From positions 806,001-870,000 of the forward strand of contig NC_060024.1 of NCBI RefSeq assembly GCF_021134715.1: DNA of 64,000 nucleotides. Reading direction: 5' to 3'. The position numbers were made by a program, and so were the translations under genes. Of the stretch, positions 20,157 to 29,459 are shown piece after piece. The stretch is from Daphnia pulex. Lineage: Eukaryota; Arthropoda; Branchiopoda; Diplostraca; Daphniidae. Numbering within the stretch: the first letter of the stretch is position 1; every line of letters starts with the position of its first letter. Below the pieces are notes generated by a model that was given only the letters and a program-made list of their open reading frames with translations, was not told the origin of the DNA and made no database searches.

Positions 20157-23100
20157 CTAACTGGGAAAATATAGCAATAAACTCTCTCTTAGCCCTCCAT
20201 AATCTGACACCGCCTGTCCCAACCATAATACCCCCACTCCTTAGAATCCCCATTTTAATCTTTGATATACAAGCAAAAGGATTGATAGACACTGGCGCTG
20301 CCGCCAGTCTACTTTCTTCGGAAGTCCTATTTCGACTCCGAGATAAAAATATAAAAAAATTACTTAACAATGAAAACCCCCCAGTAATAAAGATTGTATC
20401 AGGACAAGTATTGCGTGCTCTTGGCAAATTTGAATTTCCGGTTACAATCAATAAGGATCACACTTTTCTTCACTACGTCTACGTTATGGAAGCTCTGCAA
20501 GAAGACTGTATCCTAGGAATAGATTTTCTTTCAACACATAATGTAAAAGTTAATACTAAAAATAGGGAAATTCATTACGACCACGCACATAATACGCAAA
20601 TGTTACAGACCGATTGCCCCATATATAGCTTAACGATTGGCGAAACAAATTGCGACATCCCATTAACCCCATATGAAAAAATATTGCCATATGACGAAAC
20701 CCCCATACTTAATCGCATATCGTCACATCCATATCAAGTAGTACCCGCTTCTGGACCTAACACAAACCCAAGTCCCAACCAGCAAACATTTGGTTACTTT
20801 AATGGCCCCGACTCGCTCGATAGGGCACTTGCGAACAACGCCACAAGTGTCCCGTATTCCAAAATAAAAATTGAACCAGAAATAAATACCCCCAGTGAGT
20901 CTATAACCATCAACGAAGCCGATATAAAAAGTAACCCAGCAGACACTGACCCGTACGATATACCATTGAGCGAAAGAGACCATATTAATTTAGAACCATT
21001 CCGGCAATTTGACATAAATAACAAAGCAATTACAACCTCAGTAGAAAAGGTAGAATTTGACCTTAAACACCTAAACACGGAACAAATGAAAATCGTACTA
21101 GACGTACTTGACAAACACGAAAAACTTTTCTCCGATAAAGACTCAGAATTAGGATTGGCTATTGACGTCAAACACCATATCAATACAGGAAATAACCCAC
21201 CGGTTAGTATGAGACAAAGACGTACACCCGAAGCATTACGACCACAAGTCTGGAAGCAATTATACAACATGATAGAAAATAAGATCATACGAGTAAGTTC
21301 TAGCCCTTACGCCGCAGCTATCGTTATGACGTTAAAGAAAGACGGAAGCCTAAGACTTTGCATCGATTATCGTTGGTTGAATAACATAACCATCAAAGAT
21401 AAGTTTCCATTGCCTCGCATCGACGACACAATCGAAGCATTGTACGGAGCCCGTTACTTTTCCACGTTAGACCTTATTAGTGGATATTGGCAAATAGAAA
21501 TAGACGAAGCTGATAAACATAAAACAGCTTTCATTTGTGAATTAGGACTGTTTGAATTCAATCGCATGCCTTTCGGTTTGACAAACGCACCGAGTACATT
21601 TCAGCGAGCTATGAATAATATTTTTCGAACAATACTGTACAAGTGTGTTGTGGTCTACCTAGACGACATCATTATCTATAGTAAAACTTTTGAAGACCAC
21701 CTTAAACATCTAGCTGAAGTTTTCTCGTTGCTTGCGGATGCTGGGATGCGGTTGAATCGTAAAAAATGTGAATTTTTCAAAAAAGAAATCGAATACCTGG
21801 GATACACTTGCTCAAGAGAGGGCATAACCCCAAATCATAAACAAATCGAATGCGTAAAAAATTATCCGGTACCGACTAATACAAAAGAATTAGGATCATT
21901 CATAGGTTTTGCAAGCTACTACCGAAAATTCGTCCGTGCTTTTGCGGAAATAGCACACCCCCTAACGGCACTACAGAAAAAGACAGCAATATGGAAATGG
22001 GAGGAAGAGGAAAGGGACGCCTTTAATTGTATAAAACAGCGCCTAGTTTCTAGGCCTATCCTGAGCTATCCAGATTTCACGCGCGAATTTATCATCTATA
22101 CTGATGCATCAGGATATGGCATAGGGGCAGTGTTGGCACAAATACAACCTTATCCTCCCTCAGAAAATACAGATGGGACCGACGAAGCGAGTACCCAAAA
22201 GATAGGCGACAGAGAAGTCGTTATAGCATATACGTCGAAGCACTTAAAGAAAAAAGAAGCAGAACGATCGACAACTGAAAGAGAGTGTCACGCCATCATT
22301 CACGCGATCCATGCCTTCAGAGTATATTTGTACGGGAGAAAATTTACTGTATTCACCGACCACAGTCCCCTACAGTGGTTGATGGAGAAAAAGGAACCGG
22401 CTGGAAGACTCCATAGATGGGCGCTTAAACTCCAGGAATACGATATGGTGATCGGCTACCGACCTGGGAAGTCACACCAAAATGCTGACGGCCTGAGTCG
22501 CATTCCGAAGCCGCCTGATCAAACACCACCGATCATGGTTGCGACAGTAACTTTCACACCGCATCCAGAAAAACCCCGTACAGATACTACGACGAAGGCA
22601 GAAATCAGTGAATGGGCTAAGCTACAACGAGCAGATAAATATTGTAGAACAATATTAGACAAAATAGATACGGATACATATATAGATACAAGCCGAGACA
22701 ACGTAAAAGAAGAAAGTAAAGATGATAGAAAGAATACAAGCCGAGATAACGTAAAAGAAGAATATAAAGACGAAAGAAAGAAAATAGATACAAATTTAAG
22801 AAACAAGGCCGATACGATAGGAGGGGTTCAAACGAAAATAAAGCGATATAGATTAAACGAAAAAGGAGAAATTATTGACATAAACGACAGATTAATTGTG
22901 CCACTTGTTAAAGTGAAGGAAATTTTAGAGGAAAACCACGATCACATGTTAGCAGGACATTTAGGTATAGCAAAAACCTTAGCCAAAATAAAGAGACAAT
23001 ACAAATGGCCCCAAATGAAACAACACGTAGTACTACATGTCAACAGCTGTTTAATGTGTGCTCGTAGGAAATCATTTGGAGCTACTAAAGCACCTTTGCA

Positions 23101-24604
23101 ACCCCTTCCACCCGTTGTCGCGGTCTGGGAGAGAATTGCAATGGATGTAGTAGGACCGATCCAAGAAAGTAACAAAGGTTACCGATACATATTAGTAATA
23201 TCAGACTATGCAAGCCGATTTGTTTTTACCATCCCTATGAAGAATCAAACAGCGCCAACAATAGCAAGATGCCTCGTAGATAAACTTATAACCAAATACG
23301 GTGCACCCCAAGCCGTACTAACAGATAGAGGAACCAATTTTTTATCAATACTAGTAAACGAGATATGTGTACTTTTTAAAATCAAGCAAATGAGAACAAC
23401 ATCATACCACCCACAGACAGATGGCCTGGTTGAACGATTCAACAGGACACTCTGCGACATGCTTGCATGTTACGTAAATAAAGAACCGGAAGAATGGGAC
23501 AAATATTTGCCTTTTGTCACCTTTGCATATAATACCGCCATCCAATCAACATTGAAAGAATGCCCATTCTACTTGTTCTTTGGTAGAGCACCCCTCTTAC
23601 CAAACGATATAACAATTAACCCTCGATACAACACGAGATACGACGACCATAATGTGTATGCTGAGAAATGGGAAAACGCTAAGAAACTTGCAAGAGAACA
23701 CCTATTTAAAGCACAGACAAAACAAAAAGAAAATTACGACAAAGGATCAAAGACCAGTAAATATACCGTTGGAGAAAAAGTGCTATTGCGAGCACCACCA
23801 TCAGCAGGAAAATTCATAAATCGATGGAACGGACCGTTCATAATTACTAAAAGTTATTCCAACATCAATTACGAGATCGAAAGCTACCCAAAGACAAAGC
23901 AGAAACCGGTCGTAGTTCACAGCAACCGATTAAAACCATACACTGAACGAGTACCCGAAATCCCAGCAGAGATACAGAGAGAAAGAATGACTCAACCGGT
24001 AAAAGCAGAAGAAAAAGGACAAAATATCGCAGTAGGAGCACAACACCAGGACAAATCATCTCAATGCAACCAGCCAGTAAAGCGAGGACGAGGTCGGCCT
24101 AGGAAAAACATACTTATTCACCCTAAACCAAACCCTAGACCAATTCCTAAACCAAATCCTACCACCTATCCAAACCGAAGAACCCAGCCTCACCCAAATA
24201 CCATACGCCGCGATTCATCACGAAGAGACGCTGACTTCACACCTAACTACGCTCACATGCTGCCGCGAAGGAACGATACAAACCGACAAAATTACCCCAA
24301 TACAAGAGCAACAAGATCACAGGCTCGATATTCACAAATCCATTATTCTTATGACACAGATTCCGATAACATATGCACTCCAGTCATCCCCAAAAGAGAC
24401 ACACCAGACATTGCAGTGACCAGAAACGGAGACGGACAATTTGTTTATCATATACCTGTAGCCAAAAAACCATACCATTCCTACCGTGACAACCAACGGC
24501 AAGACGGGACATCACATCATGACGAGCACTACCTTCCTCGCCACCGCCCACATGACAGAGCATACTCACAACAGACCAGATACAACTTACGACAACGATT
24601 TTAA
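20108..24604 (+). CDS. pol: Pol polyprotein (protease, RT, RNase H, integrase)
   Basis: 1498 codons in the -1 frame relative to gag, consistent with the frameshifting common in the family. I did not see an obvious slippery heptamer. Aspartic protease with DTGA at 61-64. Reverse transcriptase with catalytic YLDD at 517-520. RNase H begins near YTDASG at 664. Integrase has an HHCC zinc region near 944-990 and the catalytic triad D1013, D1073 and E1109, the last two separated by 35 residues. A GPF motif near 1242 marks the GPY/F domain. The tail is proline-rich and basic and contains an AT-hook-like KRGRGRPRK at about 1325. No chromodomain was recognised. The 3' end overlaps the envelope-like frame by 119 bp. 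Confidence 0.95.
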   Translation: MLDGYGSCQRPVTSQLANWENIAINSLLALHNLTPPVPTIIPPLLRIPILIFDIQAKGLIDTGAAASLLSSEVLFRLRDKNIKKLLNNENPPVIKIVSGQVLRALGKFEFPVTINKDHTFLHYVYVMEALQEDCILGIDFLSTHNVKVNTKNREIHYDHAHNTQMLQTDCPIYSLTIGETNCDIPLTPYEKILPYDETPILNRISSHPYQVVPASGPNTNPSPNQQTFGYFNGPDSLDRALANNATSVPYSKIKIEPEINTPSESITINEADIKSNPADTDPYDIPLSERDHINLEPFRQFDINNKAITTSVEKVEFDLKHLNTEQMKIVLDVLDKHEKLFSDKDSELGLAIDVKHHINTGNNPPVSMRQRRTPEALRPQVWKQLYNMIENKIIRVSSSPYAAAIVMTLKKDGSLRLCIDYRWLNNITIKDKFPLPRIDDTIEALYGARYFSTLDLISGYWQIEIDEADKHKTAFICELGLFEFNRMPFGLTNAPSTFQRAMNNIFRTILYKCVVVYLDDIIIYSKTFEDHLKHLAEVFSLLADAGMRLNRKKCEFFKKEIEYLGYTCSREGITPNHKQIECVKNYPVPTNTKELGSFIGFASYYRKFVRAFAEIAHPLTALQKKTAIWKWEEEERDAFNCIKQRLVSRPILSYPDFTREFIIYTDASGYGIGAVLAQIQPYPPSENTDGTDEASTQKIGDREVVIAYTSKHLKKKEAERSTTERECHAIIHAIHAFRVYLYGRKFTVFTDHSPLQWLMEKKEPAGRLHRWALKLQEYDMVIGYRPGKSHQNADGLSRIPKPPDQTPPIMVATVTFTPHPEKPRTDTTTKAEISEWAKLQRADKYCRTILDKIDTDTYIDTSRDNVKEESKDDRKNTSRDNVKEEYKDERKKIDTNLRNKADTIGGVQTKIKRYRLNEKGEIIDINDRLIVPLVKVKEILEENHDHMLAGHLGIAKTLAKIKRQYKWPQMKQHVVLHVNSCLMCARRKSFGATKAPLQPLPPVVAVWERIAMDVVGPIQESNKGYRYILVISDYASRFVFTIPMKNQTAPTIARCLVDKLITKYGAPQAVLTDRGTNFLSILVNEICVLFKIKQMRTTSYHPQTDGLVERFNRTLCDMLACYVNKEPEEWDKYLPFVTFAYNTAIQSTLKECPFYLFFGRAPLLPNDITINPRYNTRYDDHNVYAEKWENAKKLAREHLFKAQTKQKENYDKGSKTSKYTVGEKVLLRAPPSAGKFINRWNGPFIITKSYSNINYEIESYPKTKQKPVVVHSNRLKPYTERVPEIPAEIQRERMTQPVKAEEKGQNIAVGAQHQDKSSQCNQPVKRGRGRPRKNILIHPKPNPRPIPKPNPTTYPNRRTQPHPNTIRRDSSRRDADFTPNYAHMLPRRNDTNRQNYPNTRATRSQARYSQIHYSYDTDSDNICTPVIPKRDTPDIAVTRNGDGQFVYHIPVAKKPYHSYRDNQRQDGTSHHDEHYLPRHRPHDRAYSQQTRYNLRQRF

Positions 24605-27188
24605 AACAAAAAAAAAACGGAACATCCCTGTAAATATTTACCTTATTTCTAAACAGATGGCCATTCATATAACCGGACTCATCTGCATAATAATCACCGT
24701 ACAAACCGTTAGTAATCTGTATATGCCTGTCTGCGATTGCAACAAAGCCAAAACTCGAGGAATACTAGACGTCAATCGACCTTATTATTGCCAACCAAAC
24801 AAAGCAGCCACCCAGCACCACCGGCGCTTTGACACCAATTATACGCTGGTGACCAAACAACAACCAACCACAACCTGGAAAGGATGGTCTTGCAAACAAT
24901 GGATCAAATCGAAGAAGATCGTTGGATCTTTTTGGATAGGATCCTATGATACAACTTATAACCAAGAAACACACCTAGTAAGCCCATTAGAATGTTGGGA
25001 GATGGTAAATAATCGAAAATGTGGAGAAAACGCTATGCAATCCGGCGCGACAAGTCTAAGCTTCACCTCTTCACCCGTCGGAGAAGGAAAATGGTATGCT
25101 ACCAGAGAATATCACGTCCTAAATTGCCTAGCAGAAGAAATCACACTTAGACAAGAAACACAAGAAGGACCGATCGAGAGCCCTTTCGGAATGCTTAATG
25201 CAACCCATGCAGACCGACAATTCACACATAATCACAACACCATAGTATGGGGTGAATTGAAACACACCGATGCTGGAACCACAACACTCTTACATGGAAC
25301 GGCTTATGTGGAATTTACACAAACTAGCGAAAAGAATAACATCAGCCGCCTCATAGATAATACGCGTCAAATAGAAATAACATTCTTCAACAATCCAGAC
25401 GCTAGTGAACCAAAACACCCTATATTTGCAGTTGAAGGCGTACCAAAAACATTTTTGTCATTCCCAGACACCACAAACAAAATGCTTTTTCGTATCTATG
25501 CAAACGTATTTGTACCATGTAAAATTTCAAACAACACGAAATCATCGCTATGCCGAACACTACTGCAAGTAAAGGAATGGACAGAGTCACCCGAACACCG
25601 AATAAGGAAGTCGATAAATTCAGAAATCAAATTCCTCTTGACACACGACGACGAGGAAGCAGCTGCCGGAAAGCGCCTCTATAGCATATCTTATGCATGG
25701 GGAACGCTACAACTTGGCACACCCAGGATGATACCCAGCCAAGACAAAACCAAAATTAAAAAAGAAGTCCAAGTATTCATAACATATGATTTAAACAGAC
25801 CAGCAAGAGGAATAGAGCTATATAGTGTTATGGATCCAACCAAGCCATTACCAGACGGACAACATTTCGAATATATAGTAGACTACACCATACGCATCAA
25901 ACAAACACCCTTTTGCATGGTAGCATTAAACAATTCTTTTATATCGTTCAAAAACTGCACCGAAAAGATGTCACACTGGATTTACGACCAACAAACGAAT
26001 CAAATAATCTGTGAAGAAAACCATTTGTGCCTGACAGCAATCGAACTTATCAACAAGATTGAAATGTCCTTGATCTTGACTGCTTGTAGTCAGGGTCAAG
26101 AAATATTAACAGCGCAACAGTGGGTCTTCGAACAGATTAACGTAAACCCGGACATTATCGAAAATTTCCCCGACACAACGCTAGACGAAATGGAAACATT
26201 CCGCCTAGAACAACGGAGAGCAGTGACCACTACTATTAATTCACCAATTTTTGGAGGACTACTTAAGGTCAACCAAGGACAAGGAAACATCGTATGGGAC
26301 CTTATCAACTGGGGACTATTGCAAACAGGAGAAGACAAAAACAAGAAATGCATAACGTATCACGGACTAGGGAACCCCCTAACATTGGAGACATGTGACC
26401 AAAATTGGGTTCGTTGTCAAGAAAGTTTGAGAAAATATATCACCAGCAACGACCCGTTAGTTCAAACCCAGACATCTGTAGCAAACTGTAGCAACGCCGC
26501 GACCACTGGACAAGCTCTGGAATACGCATCAGATTTCACAATTCGACCATTTAACACAAACAACTGCATAAAGGCGAACAGCACTATGTTAACCCTAGAA
26601 CATTGTGCAGACACCAGTTCAATCTGGGGAACTTTTGACCACACCGGACAGTTTATGGCTTCAGACAGAACCGGCCTAGAAACACCTGGAACGAATCGAA
26701 AGTGCCTAACAACCAGAAATGGGAGACTAGGCCTAGGCCACTGTCACGACAGAATACGACGTCAGCATTTTTCTTTTGAATATAAAAACCCACATCAAAC
26801 AAAAACCTTGTCCGCCGCAGCTATTATAGCTTGGCATACAGAACAACAATTAAATGACAAACCATTGGATAAACTGCCACCTATAATACGACGTGACACG
26901 GAGGACAAAGTTCAAACCAACAAAATTCCAACCGAAAATTCCAATCAGACAATCCGACAATCCAACGCGTCCAACATAAATCAATCACCTTCACCAGCTG
27001 CAAAGCCGATATCAGTAAACGCAACAGCAAAGGCAACGACAGCCACAACTGGTGTCAAACCACCCACCCCTAAAACAACTACTATCACTACCCAAAACCT
27101 ACTACCACTACCCCTAAAACAACCACTACCACTACCACTAAACCTACCACTACAACTAAGCCTACCACTAAACCTACATCGCCAATAA
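24486..27188 (+). CDS. Envelope-like glycoprotein frame 1 (ectodomain)
   Basis: 900 codons. A hydrophobic stretch at about 60-80 looks like a signal peptide, followed by a cysteine-rich ectodomain opening with PVCDCN. Motifs such as FWIGSYDT, LECWEM and a CLAEEITL segment recall captured glycoproteins of jingchuvirus-type negative-strand RNA viruses; I recognise this by memory, not by search. Residues about 476-545 and 694-766 repeat a pattern of CL, LTLxxC and a QxW-like end, as in ricin-type beta-trefoils. The C-terminus is Pro/Thr-rich and mucin-like. It would be made from spliced mRNA. It could instead be another class of viral glycoprotein. Confidence 0.6.
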   Translation: MTTNGKTGHHIMTSTTFLATAHMTEHTHNRPDTTYDNDFKTKKKRNIPVNIYLISKQMAIHITGLICIIITVQTVSNLYMPVCDCNKAKTRGILDVNRPYYCQPNKAATQHHRRFDTNYTLVTKQQPTTTWKGWSCKQWIKSKKIVGSFWIGSYDTTYNQETHLVSPLECWEMVNNRKCGENAMQSGATSLSFTSSPVGEGKWYATREYHVLNCLAEEITLRQETQEGPIESPFGMLNATHADRQFTHNHNTIVWGELKHTDAGTTTLLHGTAYVEFTQTSEKNNISRLIDNTRQIEITFFNNPDASEPKHPIFAVEGVPKTFLSFPDTTNKMLFRIYANVFVPCKISNNTKSSLCRTLLQVKEWTESPEHRIRKSINSEIKFLLTHDDEEAAAGKRLYSISYAWGTLQLGTPRMIPSQDKTKIKKEVQVFITYDLNRPARGIELYSVMDPTKPLPDGQHFEYIVDYTIRIKQTPFCMVALNNSFISFKNCTEKMSHWIYDQQTNQIICEENHLCLTAIELINKIEMSLILTACSQGQEILTAQQWVFEQINVNPDIIENFPDTTLDEMETFRLEQRRAVTTTINSPIFGGLLKVNQGQGNIVWDLINWGLLQTGEDKNKKCITYHGLGNPLTLETCDQNWVRCQESLRKYITSNDPLVQTQTSVANCSNAATTGQALEYASDFTIRPFNTNNCIKANSTMLTLEHCADTSSIWGTFDHTGQFMASDRTGLETPGTNRKCLTTRNGRLGLGHCHDRIRRQHFSFEYKNPHQTKTLSAAAIIAWHTEQQLNDKPLDKLPPIIRRDTEDKVQTNKIPTENSNQTIRQSNASNINQSPSPAAKPISVNATAKATTATTGVKPPTPKTTTITTQNLLPLPLKQPLPLPLNLPLQLSLPLNLHRQ

Positions 27189-27217
27189 AAATAGCAAACA
27201 GTACAATAAAGGAACCA

Positions 27218-28963
27218 ATGAAAAATGTAACATCGCCACTCACAAAAGCGATACAAATAGAAAATCAAATACTTGATAAAAAACCGACGGAACCTCCGAA
27301 GGTGAACATGACATCACCCCCGGCGAAACCAACGACAGTAGCACCATCGACAACATCAACGATTCGACAACTAGAGAAAAATTCATCCACAGAAAAAAAC
27401 ATGACATCACCCCCGGCGAAACCAACGACAGTAGCACCATTGACAACATCGACGATTCGACCACGAGAGAAAAATTCATCCACAGAAAAACAAGTAGACC
27501 CACCTAAAAATCCTACCAATACTACAGTTGAAAAGCCGACGGAAAAATCAAAAACGAATGAAACCGACACCTCAAATACGCCAGCAGGAACCGAAACGGC
27601 TGATAATAACGACTCAGACAACCAAGCAGACGACAGCACAGAAAAATTGACGTCCTTGCCAAAGGACATCCAAGAATTTAACCAAATTTTGCAATTTCAA
27701 ATCGGAAAAATGCATGAACAGTACAAACAACGAATTGAAACAGAACACGAAAATAGATTAGCCAAGGAAATACGAGAAATGTATTGTCAACTTTCAAATA
27801 TAAAGAAAATCCAAGCAATAATCCTATCCCAAACTAACGGCATCCTAGCCGCAGCAGCTCTAGGCCTGCCCGTTTGTAGCAGAATACAAGGATTTGGACA
27901 AACCATGGTATTGCAGCAGTGCGCAATTAAAACAATATCATTAACAGCAGTAGAAACGCAGTGCGGATTTCAACCATATTTTACATACGCTGAAGGAAAC
28001 TTTACAATCGGAATGGACGGCTGGTCTATACATCCATATTCCGACTGCTTTTGGAAAACCCAATTCGTAAATTTGAACGGAAACCCTTTTTCATGGGAGC
28101 ATAATGGAAGTTACGGCGAATGGGTAAAACAAAAACCAACCATTCACACGACCCATCTAGATTTAATCGCCGAATTTGAAGAACTTAAGCTTAACGATTT
28201 CGACTTCGCATTAAAAGCCCACCCCGCCCATAACGTAATGGAGATGGAGCAGTTGAATATCTTAAATGATTTAGTAGGACGACTCCACGAAACCGAATCA
28301 AAAGCACTATCAGATATCGTAGTGACAGCAGAACAGGACAATACTATCGGATCCATGTTTTCCTGGTTCGATACTTTAAAAATAATGGGACTTTGCACTG
28401 CAGGAATCATCATTCTCCTTATTACTTTACGATTAATCCTAGCATGCAAAATAGCACCCCGCATTAAAAAACAAATGAGACGTAAAATGCGCAAGGCGAA
28501 GAATAAAAAACGAGATTCCCAGATAGAAGAAGAAATGGAAGAAATATTAGCTCCAATATTGCCCCCACCTAACAACCAAGAGCCCATTTACAACCCAACG
28601 TCAATCATGGAGCCCCCGGCGGTACGGGAATACGCTCCACTGCCATTGGAATCAAAAGCAATATCAAATATCCAACCGAGCGCACCCATTATGCAACATA
28701 ACACACTAGCGACAGAAAACAATTATACAAGAAAAAGTCAGAGCGAAAAAATCTACCCATCACTAGCAACCAAATTAGCAAACTTCATCCCTCATCTTAA
28801 ATTTAATCAAAGTCCTCATCACGAAATAAAAAACGATGACAAGCCAGAATGCACTGGATCACACACCACCTGTAGCTACGTAGCTGGCTATGGCATGGTA
28901 TGGGAAGATTTATGCAAATGTAAATTAGATGAAGAACACGGAGCAATGGCCGCCAAATATTGA
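27218..28963 (+). CDS. Envelope-like glycoprotein frame 2 (membrane-anchored part)
   Basis: 581 codons following frame 1 in a different frame. The N-terminal 150 residues are Thr/Pro/Ser-rich and include a 31-residue segment present twice. Next comes a segment rich in charged helices, then a conserved-looking cysteine region (near LPVCSRIQG, CGFQPYF and DCFWKTQF). A membrane-spanning helix lies at about 389-413 (MGLCTAGIIILLITLRLIL), followed by a basic stretch and a cytoplasmic tail of about 165 residues. This is the architecture of the membrane-anchored end of a viral fusion glycoprotein. The two frames are reported separately. Confidence 0.6.
   Translation: MKNVTSPLTKAIQIENQILDKKPTEPPKVNMTSPPAKPTTVAPSTTSTIRQLEKNSSTEKNMTSPPAKPTTVAPLTTSTIRPREKNSSTEKQVDPPKNPTNTTVEKPTEKSKTNETDTSNTPAGTETADNNDSDNQADDSTEKLTSLPKDIQEFNQILQFQIGKMHEQYKQRIETEHENRLAKEIREMYCQLSNIKKIQAIILSQTNGILAAAALGLPVCSRIQGFGQTMVLQQCAIKTISLTAVETQCGFQPYFTYAEGNFTIGMDGWSIHPYSDCFWKTQFVNLNGNPFSWEHNGSYGEWVKQKPTIHTTHLDLIAEFEELKLNDFDFALKAHPAHNVMEMEQLNILNDLVGRLHETESKALSDIVVTAEQDNTIGSMFSWFDTLKIMGLCTAGIIILLITLRLILACKIAPRIKKQMRRKMRKAKNKKRDSQIEEEMEEILAPILPPPNNQEPIYNPTSIMEPPAVREYAPLPLESKAISNIQPSAPIMQHNTLATENNYTRKSQSEKIYPSLATKLANFIPHLKFNQSPHHEIKNDDKPECTGSHTTCSYVAGYGMVWEDLCKCKLDEEHGAMAAKY
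27305..27490 (+). repeat. 93-bp tandem duplication in the mucin-like region
   Basis: Two nearly identical 93-bp copies, 27305-27397 and 27398-27490, each encoding 31 residues starting NMTSPPAKPTTVAP. The copies preserve the frame and suggest recent length change in a low-complexity stalk. Confidence 0.88.
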
Positions 28964-29163
28964 AAAAAAAAAGACAAAAAAAAAGAAATAAGTAGTAAAT
29001 AATCATGGAAAAAAAAAACATTTAGCACGGGAAACATTTTAAAATGGAAAAATCGTACAAAAAAGAAAAAAATTATATACTCTAGCAAAACGAACAAATT
29101 ATAATAAGCCTCTGAATCCAGTTGAGTTGACAGCACATGTCAAAAATAACTGACCTAACGAAA

Positions 29164-29169
29164 AATAAA
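29164..29169 (+). terminator. Possible polyadenylation signal AATAAA
   Basis: Exact AATAAA about 200 bases after the envelope-like region, in A-rich DNA where chance matches are common. Confidence 0.3.
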
Positions 29170-29376
29170 AAAAATAATAATTTAGAACACGTCAATCAAT
29201 TTCAGTGTTCTTGCATTTAAGGTGCAAGTCAAATCAAAGGGCAATTGTAAAGTTCTTTTCTTGTCTACCATATATTTATACTACAGCTACTTAATTTTAG
29301 TGCTAAGGGCAAATCAAAGGGGAAGGGGGGAGTGTTTTCAACATATGAAAGTAGTGAAATCAAGTAGCATAACGAC

Positions 29377-29413
29377 TTAAAAACGAGCAGACACACCGAG
29401 GAGAATACTCAGT
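29377..29413 (+). promoter_or_regulatory. Candidate internal promoter for the accessory genes
   Basis: TTAAAAA at 29377-29383 is followed by TCAGT at 29409-29413, the arthropod initiator consensus, at the spacing of a TATA-Inr promoter. It lies about 50 bases before the ankyrin-frame start codon. Confidence 0.4.
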
Positions 29414-29459
29414 ACAGTATTACAATTCACCAGACACACATCTAAAAAAAAAGTGCGCG

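Larger units (their letters stand above)
28964..29459. other. Noncoding stretch between envelope region and ankyrin frame
   Basis: About 500 bp, A-rich at the start, with AATAAA at 29164-29169 that could end upstream transcripts. A G-rich purine tract lies at 29317-29331, followed immediately by TGTTTTC. A TATA-like and initiator-like pair follows at 29377 and 29409. No coding frame of note on the + strand. Confidence 0.6.

Noticed and set aside
19591-20160. 189-codon + frame inside the 3' end of gag
   Set aside because: A shadow of the R/N/P-rich gag tail; Thr-rich low-complexity translation with no domain.
20794-21288. 164-codon - strand frame inside pol
   Set aside because: Antisense shadow of pol; Ser/Phe/Leu-rich translation typical of reversed A-rich codons.
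28144-28587. 147-codon - strand frame in the envelope-like region
   Set aside because: Antisense shadow of the membrane-anchored glycoprotein frame.
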